Assembly (NCBI GenBank): GCA_035651815.1
Contig: DASRFB010000070.1
Location: 1-15,444 of the forward strand
Source: VBDM01 sp035651815
GTDB taxonomy: Bacteria > Pseudomonadota > Gammaproteobacteria > Burkholderiales > SG8-39
Direction: 5' to 3'
DNA length: 15,444 nt
Below the pieces are notes generated by a model. That model was not told the origin of the DNA. It ran no database searches and saw only the letters and a list, made by a program, of their open reading frames with translations. Below, piece after piece: positions 6,330 through 13,774 of this stretch. The position numbers and the translations under genes were made by a program. Position 1 is the first letter of the stretch. Every line of letters begins with the position of its first letter.

Positions 6330-7451
6330 ATGCAACTGCTCGGCGGCCTGTCGGCAAAAACATTTCTGTCGCGATTCTGGCAGAAAAAGCCGCTGCTGAT
6401 ACGCGGCGCGATCCCCGAGTTCGACGGCATCATACAAGCGCCTGAATTGTTTCGCCTCGCCGGGCGCGACGACGTCGAGTCGAGAATCGTCCGGCGCAGC
6501 GGCCGGCGCTGGAAGCTCGCACAAGGGCCGTTCTCGCGCGCCGACATCGAGCGCCAGCCGCGCGCGAACTGGACGCTGCTCGTGCAAGGGGTGAATTGCG
6601 TCCACCCGCCGGCGGACGATCTGCTTCGGCGGTTCGATTTCATTCCTTACGCGCGGCTCGACGACGTCATGGTCAGCTACGCCGCTCCCGGCGGAGGCGT
6701 GGGTCCTCACCTCGACTCCTACGACGTGTTCCTGCTGCAGGGCTCGGGGCGTCGGCGCTGGCGTTTGAGTCGCAAAGTGGCGCCGGAGTTTCGCGAGGAC
6801 GCGCCGCTGCGCGTGCTCAAGCGCTTCCGGCCGGAGCGCGAATGGCTGCTCGAGCCGGGCGACATGCTGTACCTCCCGCCCGGGTGGGCGCACGAGGGCA
6901 CCGCGGTCGGCGCCTGCACGACGTGCTCGATCGGCTTCCGCGCGCCCGCGCGCGCCGAGCTCGCCGGCGAGTTCCTCGCCTGGCTCGGCGCTCGCGCCGA
7001 CCTTCCCGGCCTCTACCGGGATCCGGGCCTGCGGCCGGCGAGGAACGCGGCCGAGATCCCGCGCGGGCTGGTGCGCGCCGCAGCGCGCGCGGTGCGCGCG
7101 CTGCGCTGGACCGAGAAGGACCTCGCGAGCTTCGTCGGGAGCTACCTGACGGCGCCGAAGCCGCGGACCGTGTTCGAGCCGCCGCGGCGCGCGCTGTCGC
7201 CGGCGGCCTTCGCGCGGCGGTGCCGCGACGCAGGGCTCGCGCTCGACGCGCGAACGCAGCTCCTGTTCCTCGGCCGCGACTTCTTCGTGAACGGCGAGGC
7301 GCTCGCCCCGCGTCCCGCGCTCGCGCCGCCGCTGCGGCGGCTCGCGCACGAGCGCCGCCTGGGCCCGGGTCGCGCGCCGGCGGCGCTTTGCGAGCTCGCG
7401 TACCGCTGGTATCTTTCCGGCTGGTTGCGGCCCGGCGACGGACATGGATGA
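6330..7451 (+). CDS. roxA: Ribosomal oxygenase of the YcfD/RoxA type (50S L16 arginine hydroxylase)
   Basis: YcfD/RoxA enzymes are JmjC-type, Fe(II)- and 2-oxoglutarate-dependent oxygenases that hydroxylate an arginine of ribosomal protein L16. Counted from the ATG at 6330, the product has 373 residues, the same as I recall for E. coli YcfD. The iron ligands are His127 and Asp129 in GGGVGPHLDSYDVFLLQGSG and His188 in LPPGWAHEG; the GRRRWR segment (140-145) after the first motif is also conserved. The N terminus (FLSRFWQKKPLLIRG) matches the family start, which supports the ATG over the upstream GTG at 6324. The C-terminal half carries the expected winged-helix-like region (FFVNGEAL...). It overlaps the next gene by 8 bases. 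The TATAAT box just upstream leaves almost no room for a ribosome site. Confidence 0.93.
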   Translation: MQLLGGLSAKTFLSRFWQKKPLLIRGAIPEFDGIIQAPELFRLAGRDDVESRIVRRSGRRWKLAQGPFSRADIERQPRANWTLLVQGVNCVHPPADDLLRRFDFIPYARLDDVMVSYAAPGGGVGPHLDSYDVFLLQGSGRRRWRLSRKVAPEFREDAPLRVLKRFRPEREWLLEPGDMLYLPPGWAHEGTAVGACTTCSIGFRAPARAELAGEFLAWLGARADLPGLYRDPGLRPARNAAEIPRGLVRAAARAVRALRWTEKDLASFVGSYLTAPKPRTVFEPPRRALSPAAFARRCRDAGLALDARTQLLFLGRDFFVNGEALAPRPALAPPLRRLAHERRLGPGRAPAALCELAYRWYLSGWLRPGDGHG

Positions 7452-7947
7452 AGCGGAACGAGACGCGGCTCCGCAGCGCAGGCTGCTGGCGACCCGCAAG
7501 GAATACCTGGAGGCGATCGAGCAGCTGCTCGGGCTCGCCGCGCGCGAGCTGCGCGTCTTCGATCCGGACCTGGCCGAGCTCGGCATGAACGCCGAGCCCC
7601 GGATCGCGCGGCTGCGCGCCTTCCTCGCCGCGAGCCCCACGCGCCGGCTCTACGTCGCGCTGCACGACACCGACTTCGTGACCCGGCGCTGCCCGCGCCT
7701 GCTCGCGCTGCTCGGGTCGTATCCGCGGCAGATGTTCATCCAGCAGACGGTCGGCGAGGCGCTCAAGGCGCAGGACTGCTTCGTGATCGCCGACGACCGG
7801 CACCTCGTGCGGCGCTCGGTCGCCGCCCAGCCGCGCGGAGTCCTGATCCTCGACGACCCCAGGGACTGCGGCTCGATACGCGATCGCTTCGAGGAGATCT
7901 GGGAATCGTCGGAGGCGACCGTCTCGCCCAACGTGACCGGGCTGTGA
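7444..7947 (+). CDS. Small PLD-like domain protein, resembling DUF7931
   Basis: The 167-residue product looks like the phospholipase-D-like domain that in betaproteobacteria often follows the ribosomal oxygenase gene (DUF7931, from memory, unverified). Visible segments are ELRVFDPDLAEL near the N terminus, LHDTDFVTRRCPRLLALL, QDCFVIADDRHLVRRSV and a final FEEIWESSE, typical of the closing helix of PLD-like folds. The HxKxxxxD catalytic signature is absent, so phosphodiesterase activity is not supported. The ATG at 7444 lies inside the end of the oxygenase gene, with an 8-base overlap, and is very likely translated by coupling to it. Function unknown; the tight linkage suggests a role with the oxygenase or simply shared expression. 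Confidence 0.8.
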   Translation: MDEAERDAAPQRRLLATRKEYLEAIEQLLGLAARELRVFDPDLAELGMNAEPRIARLRAFLAASPTRRLYVALHDTDFVTRRCPRLLALLGSYPRQMFIQQTVGEALKAQDCFVIADDRHLVRRSVAAQPRGVLILDDPRDCGSIRDRFEEIWESSEATVSPNVTGL

Positions 7948-7992
7948 TGCGCGGCCTTTGACGCCGATCCTGCCGCGGCGCAAAAACCCCTC

Positions 7993-7998
7993 TAGAAT
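7993..7998 (+). promoter_or_regulatory. Probable -10 box (TAGAAT) of the small lipoprotein gene
   Basis: TAGAAT differs from consensus at one base and lies in an AT-rich patch (CAAAAACCCCTCTAGAATTTG) in the 116-base gap between the PLD-like gene and the lipoprotein gene. It would give a leader of about 60 bases. A TTGACG at 7958-7963 is too far upstream (29 bases) to be its -35 partner. Confidence 0.45.
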
Positions 7999-8063
7999 TT
8001 GAACTCGGGACGTTGGCGTTTGTCCTAGCCTTCGCCCTCCATTACCCCTACAGGAGAACAACA

Positions 8064-8255
8064 ATGAAGCGCACGCTTCTCATGGTCGCCGGTATCGCGG
8101 CCGCCCTGGCGCTCGCCGCTTGCCAGAAGAACGAATCGTCCACGCCCAAGACCGGCTCGACGCCGCCGGCGTCCACGGCGCCCTCGACGCCTCCGCCGTC
8201 CTCGGGCGCCGCGCCCGCGACGCCGTCCAGCCCGTCGGACGCCGCCAAGAAGTAG
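8064..8255 (+). CDS. Small lipoprotein with a Pro/Ser/Thr/Ala-rich tail
   Basis: The 63-residue product starts MKRTLLMVAGIAAALALAAC, a lipoprotein signal with lipobox LAAC and modified Cys at residue 20. The mature peptide is only 44 residues and almost wholly low-complexity Pro, Ser, Thr and Ala, with a QKNESS start and a lysine end. The frame is open upstream to 8013, but the ATG at 8064 has a CAGGAGA ribosome site 6 bases before it and gives a proper signal peptide. It has its own promoter candidate and a terminator, so it is probably a single-gene transcript. I cannot assign a function; it may be a surface or periplasmic spacer peptide. Confidence 0.75.
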   Translation: MKRTLLMVAGIAAALALAACQKNESSTPKTGSTPPASTAPSTPPPSSGAAPATPSSPSDAAKK

Positions 8256-8270
8256 GCGTCGCGAGCCCGG

Positions 8271-8299
8271 AAAAAAAGCCGGCCCCGGGCCGGCTTTTT
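8271..8299. terminator. Bidirectional intrinsic terminator between convergent genes
   Basis: Seven A residues (8271-8277), then GCCGGCC paired with GGCCGGC around a short CCG loop (8278-8294), then five T residues (8295-8299). The stem is at least 6-7 GC pairs with a T run on both strands. It lies 15 bases after the lipoprotein stop and 16 bases before the end of the convergent metallohydrolase gene, so it can serve both. Confidence 0.9.
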
Positions 8300-8315
8300 C
8301 ATTTCCGCGGGCGCG

Positions 8316-9089
8316 TCAAACGTCGCGCCAGCCGAGGCCCTCGTCCTGGGTCGCCACGGCGATCCACTCGGGAGCGCAGCCGAGCGCCGACGACAGCGCG
8401 GCGCGCGCGAGCTCCGGCGTATTGTTCTTGCGCGACAGGTGCGCGGCCACGACGTGCTTCAGCCGGCTGCGGTCGAGCGCGGCGAGGATCGCGGCCGACA
8501 CCGCGTTGTCGAGATGGCCCCAGCGGCCGGCGATGCGCGCCTTGAGCGACGGCGGGTACTCGCCGCCCATCAGCAGATCGACGTCGTGGTTGCATTCGAG
8601 CACGAGCGCGTCGCACCCCGACAGGCTCGCCTCGATGTGAGCCGTGGCGCTGCCGGTATCGGTGAGCACGCCGAGCCGGCGCGCGCCGTCCCCGAACACG
8701 TACTGCACGGGCTCGCGCGCGTCGTGCGGGACGGTGAGCGGCCGGACCTCGAGGCCGGCGACGGCGAACGCGGAGTCCGGATCGACCAGCCGCACCTCGA
8801 CGTCGCGGCCCGCGTCGGGCTCGGTCAAGCGCATCGCCGAGAACGTGCCCCAGGTCATCCACACCGGCAGGCCGAAGCGCCGCGCCAGCGGGAACACGCC
8901 GTCGGCGTGGTCGGAATGCTCGTGAGTGACGACGATGCCGGCGAGGCGCGAGGGCTCGAGGCCGAGGCGCTCGAGCCGGGCGACGCACTCGCGCGGGCCG
9001 AAGCCGCAGTCGAGCATCAGGCAGGTCCCGCCCGCCTCGACGATCAGAGCGTTGCCCTCGCTGCCGCTGCCGAGTAGAGCGAAGCGCAC
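8316..9089 (-). CDS. MBL-fold metallohydrolase (YycJ/WalJ-like)
   Basis: The 257-residue product begins MRFALLGSGSEGNAL, the usual start of YycJ/WalJ-type metallo-beta-lactamase-fold proteins. The zinc motif THEHSDHADG has His56, His58, Asp60 and His61. Later segments LTDTGSATAH, LECNHD, GHLDN and AAHLSRKNNTPELA supply the remaining metal ligands and the HLSxxNN signature of this subgroup. Members are cytoplasmic hydrolases, some proposed to act on nucleic acids; the substrate here is unknown. The GTG at 9089 is chosen because it gives the family N terminus and lies 8 bases after the bamC stop; the frame stays open further upstream through bamC, which is an overlap artefact. It is the last gene of the methyltransferase-dapA-bamC operon and ends at the bidirectional terminator. 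Confidence 0.88.
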   Translation of the reverse strand: MRFALLGSGSEGNALIVEAGGTCLMLDCGFGPRECVARLERLGLEPSRLAGIVVTHEHSDHADGVFPLARRFGLPVWMTWGTFSAMRLTEPDAGRDVEVRLVDPDSAFAVAGLEVRPLTVPHDAREPVQYVFGDGARRLGVLTDTGSATAHIEASLSGCDALVLECNHDVDLLMGGEYPPSLKARIAGRWGHLDNAVSAAILAALDRSRLKHVVAAHLSRKNNTPELARAALSSALGCAPEWIAVATQDEGLGWRDV

Positions 9090-9097
9090 GCGCCCCG

Positions 9098-10233
9098 CTA
9101 CTTCAACTGGTCGTGCAGCAGAGCGAGGATCTTGCGCGCGACGGTGGACGGGTCGGCGGCGCCGTCCTTGTTCAGGACCTGGACCTCGCTGATCTCCTTC
9201 AGGTCCTTGACCTGGACGCGGTACTGCTCCGTGGAGCCGATGCCCTTGTTCTTGCCGAAGAACAGCTTCGAGAAGAAGCCCTGCTTCTCGGTGTCGAGCG
9301 CGTCCTTCTCGGGATCGACGTAGCGCACGAAGTAGTAGCCGTGGGCGCGGTCGCGGTCCTCGACGGTGAAGCCGACGCGGTCGAGCGCGAGCCCGACGCG
9401 GCGCCAGGCGCGGTCGAACGGCTCCGACAGCTCGAGCGAGCCGGTTCCGTCCTGCATCGTCACGATGCGCGCGCGCTCCTGCTTCACGCCTTCGGCGATC
9501 TGCTGCTTGGCGCGCACCTCGTCCGCGCCGAAGCGCACCATCAGGCGCCGCAGGAACTCGGCCTCGAGCTCGGGATCCGAAGGGCGCGGCTGCCACACGG
9601 TCGAGTCGCGCTGCTGGTTGGTGTAGACCTCGACCACGCCGCGGTGACTGATGTAGACCTCGGTCGTGCCGGGCTGCACCCCGCGCTCCAGGCGCGTGCG
9701 GAACTTGTCGCGCTCCGAGGTCGAGTACATGCCGTCGATGACCTTGCCGAGGATGTTGCGCACGATATCGTCGGGGATCTTGGCGCGGTTCTCGGCCCAG
9801 TCGGTCTCCATGACCCCGATCTCGGCGTTCTCGCTCTTGATCAGGAAGCCCGCCTCCTGCCAGAACTCCTTCACTATCGGCCAGACGCGCTCGGGCGGCA
9901 TCTGCACCACGAGCCAGCGCTGCGCGCCGGCGCGCTCGACGCGCGCCTCCTTCACCTCGGGCAGCACGTCGTTCGGGTTGGCCGTGCGCGCCGCGCCGGA
10001 GCGCTCGTTGCTGTACGCCGAGAAGGTCGCCGTGCCGGTCGGGCTGACGTCGGGAACCTGGTAGCGGTCGTCGCGCGTCGGCGAGGTGAGATCGGGCGGC
10101 ACGTCGAGCTTCGTCGTCCGCTGCGCCTCGGCCGACTTGTAGTCGATCTTCTTGCCTTCCCAGAAGCTGGTGGAGCAGCCGACCAGCGTCAGCGTGACCG
10201 TCGCCGCGAGCAGCGCGCGGCGTGCTGCGCGCG

Positions 10234-10237
<4 letters not shown>
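9098..10237 (-). CDS. bamC: Outer membrane protein assembly factor BamC (NlpB)
   Basis: BamC is a lipoprotein of the Bam complex, which inserts beta-barrel proteins into the outer membrane. The 379-residue product has a lipoprotein signal with lipobox LVGC (Cys21), then the family start CSTSFWEGKKIDYKSA and the PPDLTSPTRDDRY segment, matching the N-terminal region of BamC that binds BamD. Two helix-grip domains follow, one around LVVQMPPERVWPIVKEFWQE and one around LELSEPFDRAWRRVGLALD, each with its beta strands (GFLIKSENAEIGVMETDW; GFTVEDRDRAHGYYFVRYVD). It is somewhat longer than the E. coli protein. The ATG at 10237 overlaps the dapA stop by 4 bases (ATGA), so translation is probably coupled. 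bamC next to dapA is a conserved proteobacterial arrangement. Confidence 0.95.
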
Positions 10238-11159
<922 letters not shown>

Positions 11160-11160
<1 letters not shown>

Positions 11161-11708
11161 CAGGCGGATATTCTATCGCGCTCGAGGTCGGGCGGCCATT
11201 CGGACTCGCGCACGGCGCAAAGGCGCTGCACCACGGCGGGCTTCGGGCGCGCCACGACCCCCTGCTCGAAGGCGACCGGCCGCAGCGCCCGCGCGCGCTC
11301 CAGCAATTCGTTGGGCTGCAAGAGGAAATCCGGGTTGCTCGGACGGCCGTAGCGCTCGTTGCCGAGCGCGAAGGTTTCGTAGATGAGCACGCCGCCCGGG
11401 GCGAGCGCCTCGACCAGGCGCGGGAACAGCGGCCGGTGCAGGTAGTTCGTGACGACGACGCCGTCGAAGCGCTCGTCGCCGAGCGGCCACGGCCCGCCCT
11501 CCAGATCGGCGACGCGCAGCTCGACTCCGGCGACGCCCGCGAGCGCGCCGGGATCGCGGTCGACGGCGAGCACGCGCAGGCCCAGGCCCGCGAGAAAGCG
11601 CGCGTGCCGTCCCGCGCCGCAGGCGACGTCGAGCACGCGGCCGCCGGGGCGCACCAGGCGCGCCCAGCGTCGCACCCACTCCGACGGGGCCTCGAGATCG
11701 TGAGACAT
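11160..11708 (-). CDS. Class I SAM-dependent methyltransferase (TehB-like) upstream of dapA
   Basis: The 182-residue product is a compact Rossmann-fold methyltransferase with motif I VLDVACGAGRHA (25-36), acidic motif II in VLAVDRDP, and the subgroup signature NYLHRPLFP followed by IYETFALGNERYGRPSNPDF. The family includes TehB-like proteins, but the substrate is not known and no tellurite-resistance partner is present. The frame stays open upstream to 11888, across the start of the divergent gene, but the ATG at 11708 gives the family-like N terminus (EAPSEWVRRWARLV). The TGA stop and the dapA ATG share one base (TGATG). It is the first gene of the operon, so its promoter should lie in the 46 bases before the divergent hydrolase gene; a TACAAC stretch at 11719-11724 on the minus strand is a weak -10 candidate. 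Confidence 0.88.
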
Positions 11709-11754
11709 CACGGGCCCAGTTGTAGCACACTGCGACCGGAACGGAGGAACCGCC
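11709..11754. promoter_or_regulatory. Short divergent intergenic region between the dapA operon and the hydrolase-OsmC gene
   Basis: These 46 bases must hold the start signals of two divergent units. On the plus strand GGAGG at 11743-11747 is a strong ribosome site seven bases before the ATG at 11755. On the minus strand TACAAC (11719-11724) could be a -10 box only about 10 bases before the methyltransferase ATG. There is no room for two separate full promoters, so they must overlap each other or the coding regions. Confidence 0.45.
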
Positions 11755-12984
11755 ATGGCCCCCAGCTCGAAACCGATCACCTTCCCCGGCGCGTCGGGCG
11801 CCGCGCTCGCCGCGCGCCTCGACGGCCCGCTCGCGCCGCCGCTCGCGTACGTGCTGTTCGCGCACTGCTTCACCTGCTCGAAGGACACGAAGGGCGCGGT
11901 CTACATCAGCGAGGCGCTCGCGGAGGCTGGCCTCGCGGTGCTGCGCTTCGACTTCACCGGGCTCGGGGGCAGCGAGGGCGAGTTCGCCAACACCAATTTC
12001 AGCTCGAACGTGGCCGATCTGGTCGCCGCCGCCGACTGGCTCAGGCGCGAGCACAAGGCGCCCGCGATCCTGGTCGGCCACAGCCTCGGCGGCGCGGCCA
12101 TGATCGCCGCCGCGGCGAAGATCCCGGAGGCGCGCGCGCTCGTGACGATCGGCTCGCCGGCGGAGCCCGCGCACCTCGCGCACCTGCTGCGCGATTCGCG
12201 CGAGACGATCGAGCGCACGGGCGAGGCGACGGTGGAAATCGGCGAGCGGTCCTTCCACGTCAAGAAGCAGCTGATCGAGGACATCGAGTCGCAGAAGATC
12301 GCAGAGACGCTGCCGCGCCTGGGCAAGGCGCTGCTCGTGATGCATTCGCCGAAGGACGCGATCGTCGGCATCGACAACGCCTCGAAGATCTTCCTCGCCG
12401 CGAGGCACCCGAAGAGCTTCGTCTCGCTCGACGACGCCGACCACCTGCTCGGCCGCCGCGGCGACGCGCGCTACGCCGCGGGCGTCCTCGCCGCGTGGTC
12501 GCAGCGCTACCTCGGCGTCGAGCCCGAGAAGGTGCCCGAGGCGCCCGAGGGGCGCGTGCTCGTGCGCGAGACGCGCGAGGGCAAGTTCACGAACCAGGTC
12601 GTCGTCGGCCGGCACGTGTTCCGCGCCGACGAGCCCGTCGCGGTCGGGGGCAACGACACCGGGCCATCGCCCTACGACCTCCTGTGCGCGGCGCTCGGCG
12701 CGTGCACGGCGATGACCATCCGCTCCTACGCCGACCTGAAGAAGCTGCCGCTCGAGCGCGCCTCGGTCGAGCTGCGCCACGACAAGATCTACGCCGCCGA
12801 CTGCGCCGACTGCGAGACGCGCGAAGGCAAGATCGACCGCATCGAGCGCGTCGTGCGCCTCGAGGGCGACCTCAATCCCGAGCAGCGCGCGAAGCTCCTG
12901 GAGATCTCGAACAAGTGCCCGGTGCACCGGACGCTGCACTCGGAGGTGAGCATCGTCACCGCGCTCGCCGAACCGTCATCCTGA
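11755..12984 (+). CDS. Fused alpha/beta hydrolase-OsmC family protein
   Basis: The 409-residue product joins two domains. Residues 1-255 form an alpha/beta hydrolase with nucleophile motif GHSLGG (108-113, Ser110), a probable acid Asp201 in MHSPKDAIV and His230 in DDADHLLG. The HCFTCSKD segment (37-44) is typical of this fusion. Residues 265-405 form an OsmC/Ohr-type domain with reactive Cys317 in AALGACTAMT and Cys388 in NKCPVH, the pair used by this family to reduce organic hydroperoxides. The fused architecture is known in proteobacteria; a natural guess is ester cleavage combined with hydroperoxide reduction, but no substrate is established here. The ribosome site GGAGG lies seven bases before the ATG. 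The last two sense codons and the stop (TCA TCC TGA) are identical to the start of the short repeat family in this window, so the 3' end may have been set by a repeat insertion. Confidence 0.92.
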   Translation: MAPSSKPITFPGASGAALAARLDGPLAPPLAYVLFAHCFTCSKDTKGAVYISEALAEAGLAVLRFDFTGLGGSEGEFANTNFSSNVADLVAAADWLRREHKAPAILVGHSLGGAAMIAAAAKIPEARALVTIGSPAEPAHLAHLLRDSRETIERTGEATVEIGERSFHVKKQLIEDIESQKIAETLPRLGKALLVMHSPKDAIVGIDNASKIFLAARHPKSFVSLDDADHLLGRRGDARYAAGVLAAWSQRYLGVEPEKVPEAPEGRVLVRETREGKFTNQVVVGRHVFRADEPVAVGGNDTGPSPYDLLCAALGACTAMTIRSYADLKKLPLERASVELRHDKIYAADCADCETREGKIDRIERVVRLEGDLNPEQRAKLLEISNKCPVHRTLHSEVSIVTALAEPSS

Positions 12985-13027
12985 TGCTTCGCCTGTCATC
13001 CCGGGCGCAGCGAAGGATCTGCTTTTT
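12975..13027 (+). repeat. Single-arm copy of the dispersed repeat, with a second partial head
   Basis: GTCATCCCGGGCGCAGCGAA starts at 12995 and continues through GGATCTGCTTTTT to 13027, matching the left arm of the element at 781-812 and the copy at 13612-13643. A further ten bases GTCATCCTGA (12975-12984) repeat the head of the unit just upstream and contain the stop codon of the hydrolase-OsmC gene. The GCAG...CTGC pairing before five T residues (13007-13027) could form a weak terminator-like hairpin. Confidence 0.8.
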
Positions 13028-13031
13028 CCTC

Positions 13032-13616
13032 CTAGAACCTCGACCCCGGCTGCTTCAGGAACTCGATCTCCTCCGGCGTCGATTCGCGCCCGAGGATCTC
13101 GTTCCGGTGCGGAAAGCGCCCGAAGCGTTGGATGATATCGTCGTGCCGCCGCGCCCATTCCCGGTGGTCCACACCGTGCGCGGCGAGATCCTCGTACATA
13201 AGCAGCGAGCAACTTTGAGCGATTGGGTCTTCCGCGTGTTGAAACGGCAGGTACACGAAAGCACGCTCGATCGGCCGAAGCAGGCGATCGAAGCGCCGTT
13301 CGTTGTCGGTAATCCACATCGCGAGTCGCAACGCGCGATCATCGGAAGCGAACGCCGCGGCCTTACCGCGGAACATGTTCCGGGGGAACTGGTCGAGGAC
13401 CACGATCAGCGCCAGCGCCGCGAGCGGAGTCCTGCCCCAGGAATCCAGATCGCCTCGCATCGCTGCCTCCCAAACCTGGAGAAAGCGGTCTCTGACCTCG
13501 CGATCGAGCTCGTCCGACTTGGCGAACCACGCCTTGCGCGCGCGCCCGCGCGACGGCGAGTCGGGCGCGCCGAACCAGAAGTCGAGAACCTCGGAGAAGC
13601 CGCCGCCCGGTGTCAT
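13032..13616 (-). CDS. DUF924 family protein
   Basis: The 194-residue product is a full-length DUF924 protein, an all-helical, TPR-like fold of unknown function. Family marks are VLDFWFG (10-16), KAWFAKSDELD, LDQFPRNMFRG (74-84), PFQHAEDP and the C-terminal RFGRFPHRNEILGRESTPEE. The start ATG (13614-13616 on the plus strand) lies inside a copy of the dispersed repeat, and only CAGG directly before it resembles a ribosome site. The core VLDFWFG lies 10 residues from this start, as in relatives, so the start is credible. Bases 13201-13320 are 69 of 120 G or C, against 44 of 60 in 12541-12600 of the neighbouring gene, and more codons end in A or T, which hints at acquisition. The gene is bracketed by direct repeat copies just outside its stop and at its start. 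Confidence 0.9.
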   Translation of the reverse strand: MTPGGGFSEVLDFWFGAPDSPSRGRARKAWFAKSDELDREVRDRFLQVWEAAMRGDLDSWGRTPLAALALIVVLDQFPRNMFRGKAAAFASDDRALRLAMWITDNERRFDRLLRPIERAFVYLPFQHAEDPIAQSCSLLMYEDLAAHGVDHREWARRHDDIIQRFGRFPHRNEILGRESTPEEIEFLKQPGSRF

Positions 13617-13643
13617 CCTGAGCGAAGCGAAGGATCTGCTTTA
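13612..13643 (+). repeat. Single-arm copy of the dispersed repeat covering the DUF924 start codon
   Basis: The sequence starts GTCATCCTGAGCGAAGCGAA and continues through GGATCTGCTTTA, in the same orientation as the copies at 781-812 and 12995-13027. The reverse complement of its third to fifth bases is the ATG start of the DUF924 gene, and its other end is 2 bases from the stop of the 42-residue mini-protein gene at 13646. Confidence 0.85.
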
Positions 13644-13645
13644 CG

Positions 13646-13774
13646 TCAGCTGCAGAGGCGGACGACGAAGTCGACCAGCATCGCCGGCGTGAAGTAGCCC
13701 TGGAAGGCGACGGCGACGAGCGCGAGGAAGACGAGCGCGCCGAGCGCGGAGAGGAGCTTCTGCGAGCGCGTCAT
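13646..13774 (-). CDS. 42-residue single-helix membrane mini-protein coupled to the MFS transporter gene
   Basis: The product has a short basic start (MTRSQK), one hydrophobic helix (about LLSALGALVFLALVAVAFQG) and an amphipathic end FTPAMLVDFVVRLCS. Its ATG overlaps the stop of the MFS gene by 4 bases (ATGA), a classic coupling signal, and the frame ends 2 bases before the repeat copy at 13612-13643. No separate ribosome site is obvious, in line with re-initiation after the MFS gene. I do not recognise a named family. Small single-helix proteins beside transporters can be subunits or stabilisers, but that role is inference here. It could also be a chance open frame; the overlap, the basic N terminus and the helix speak for a real gene. 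Confidence 0.6.
   Translation of the reverse strand: MTRSQKLLSALGALVFLALVAVAFQGYFTPAMLVDFVVRLCS

Noticed and set aside
9090..9596. N-terminal extension of the MBL hydrolase frame into bamC
   Set aside because: The added residues are a shadow of bamC; the GTG at 9089 gives the family N terminus directly after the bamC stop.
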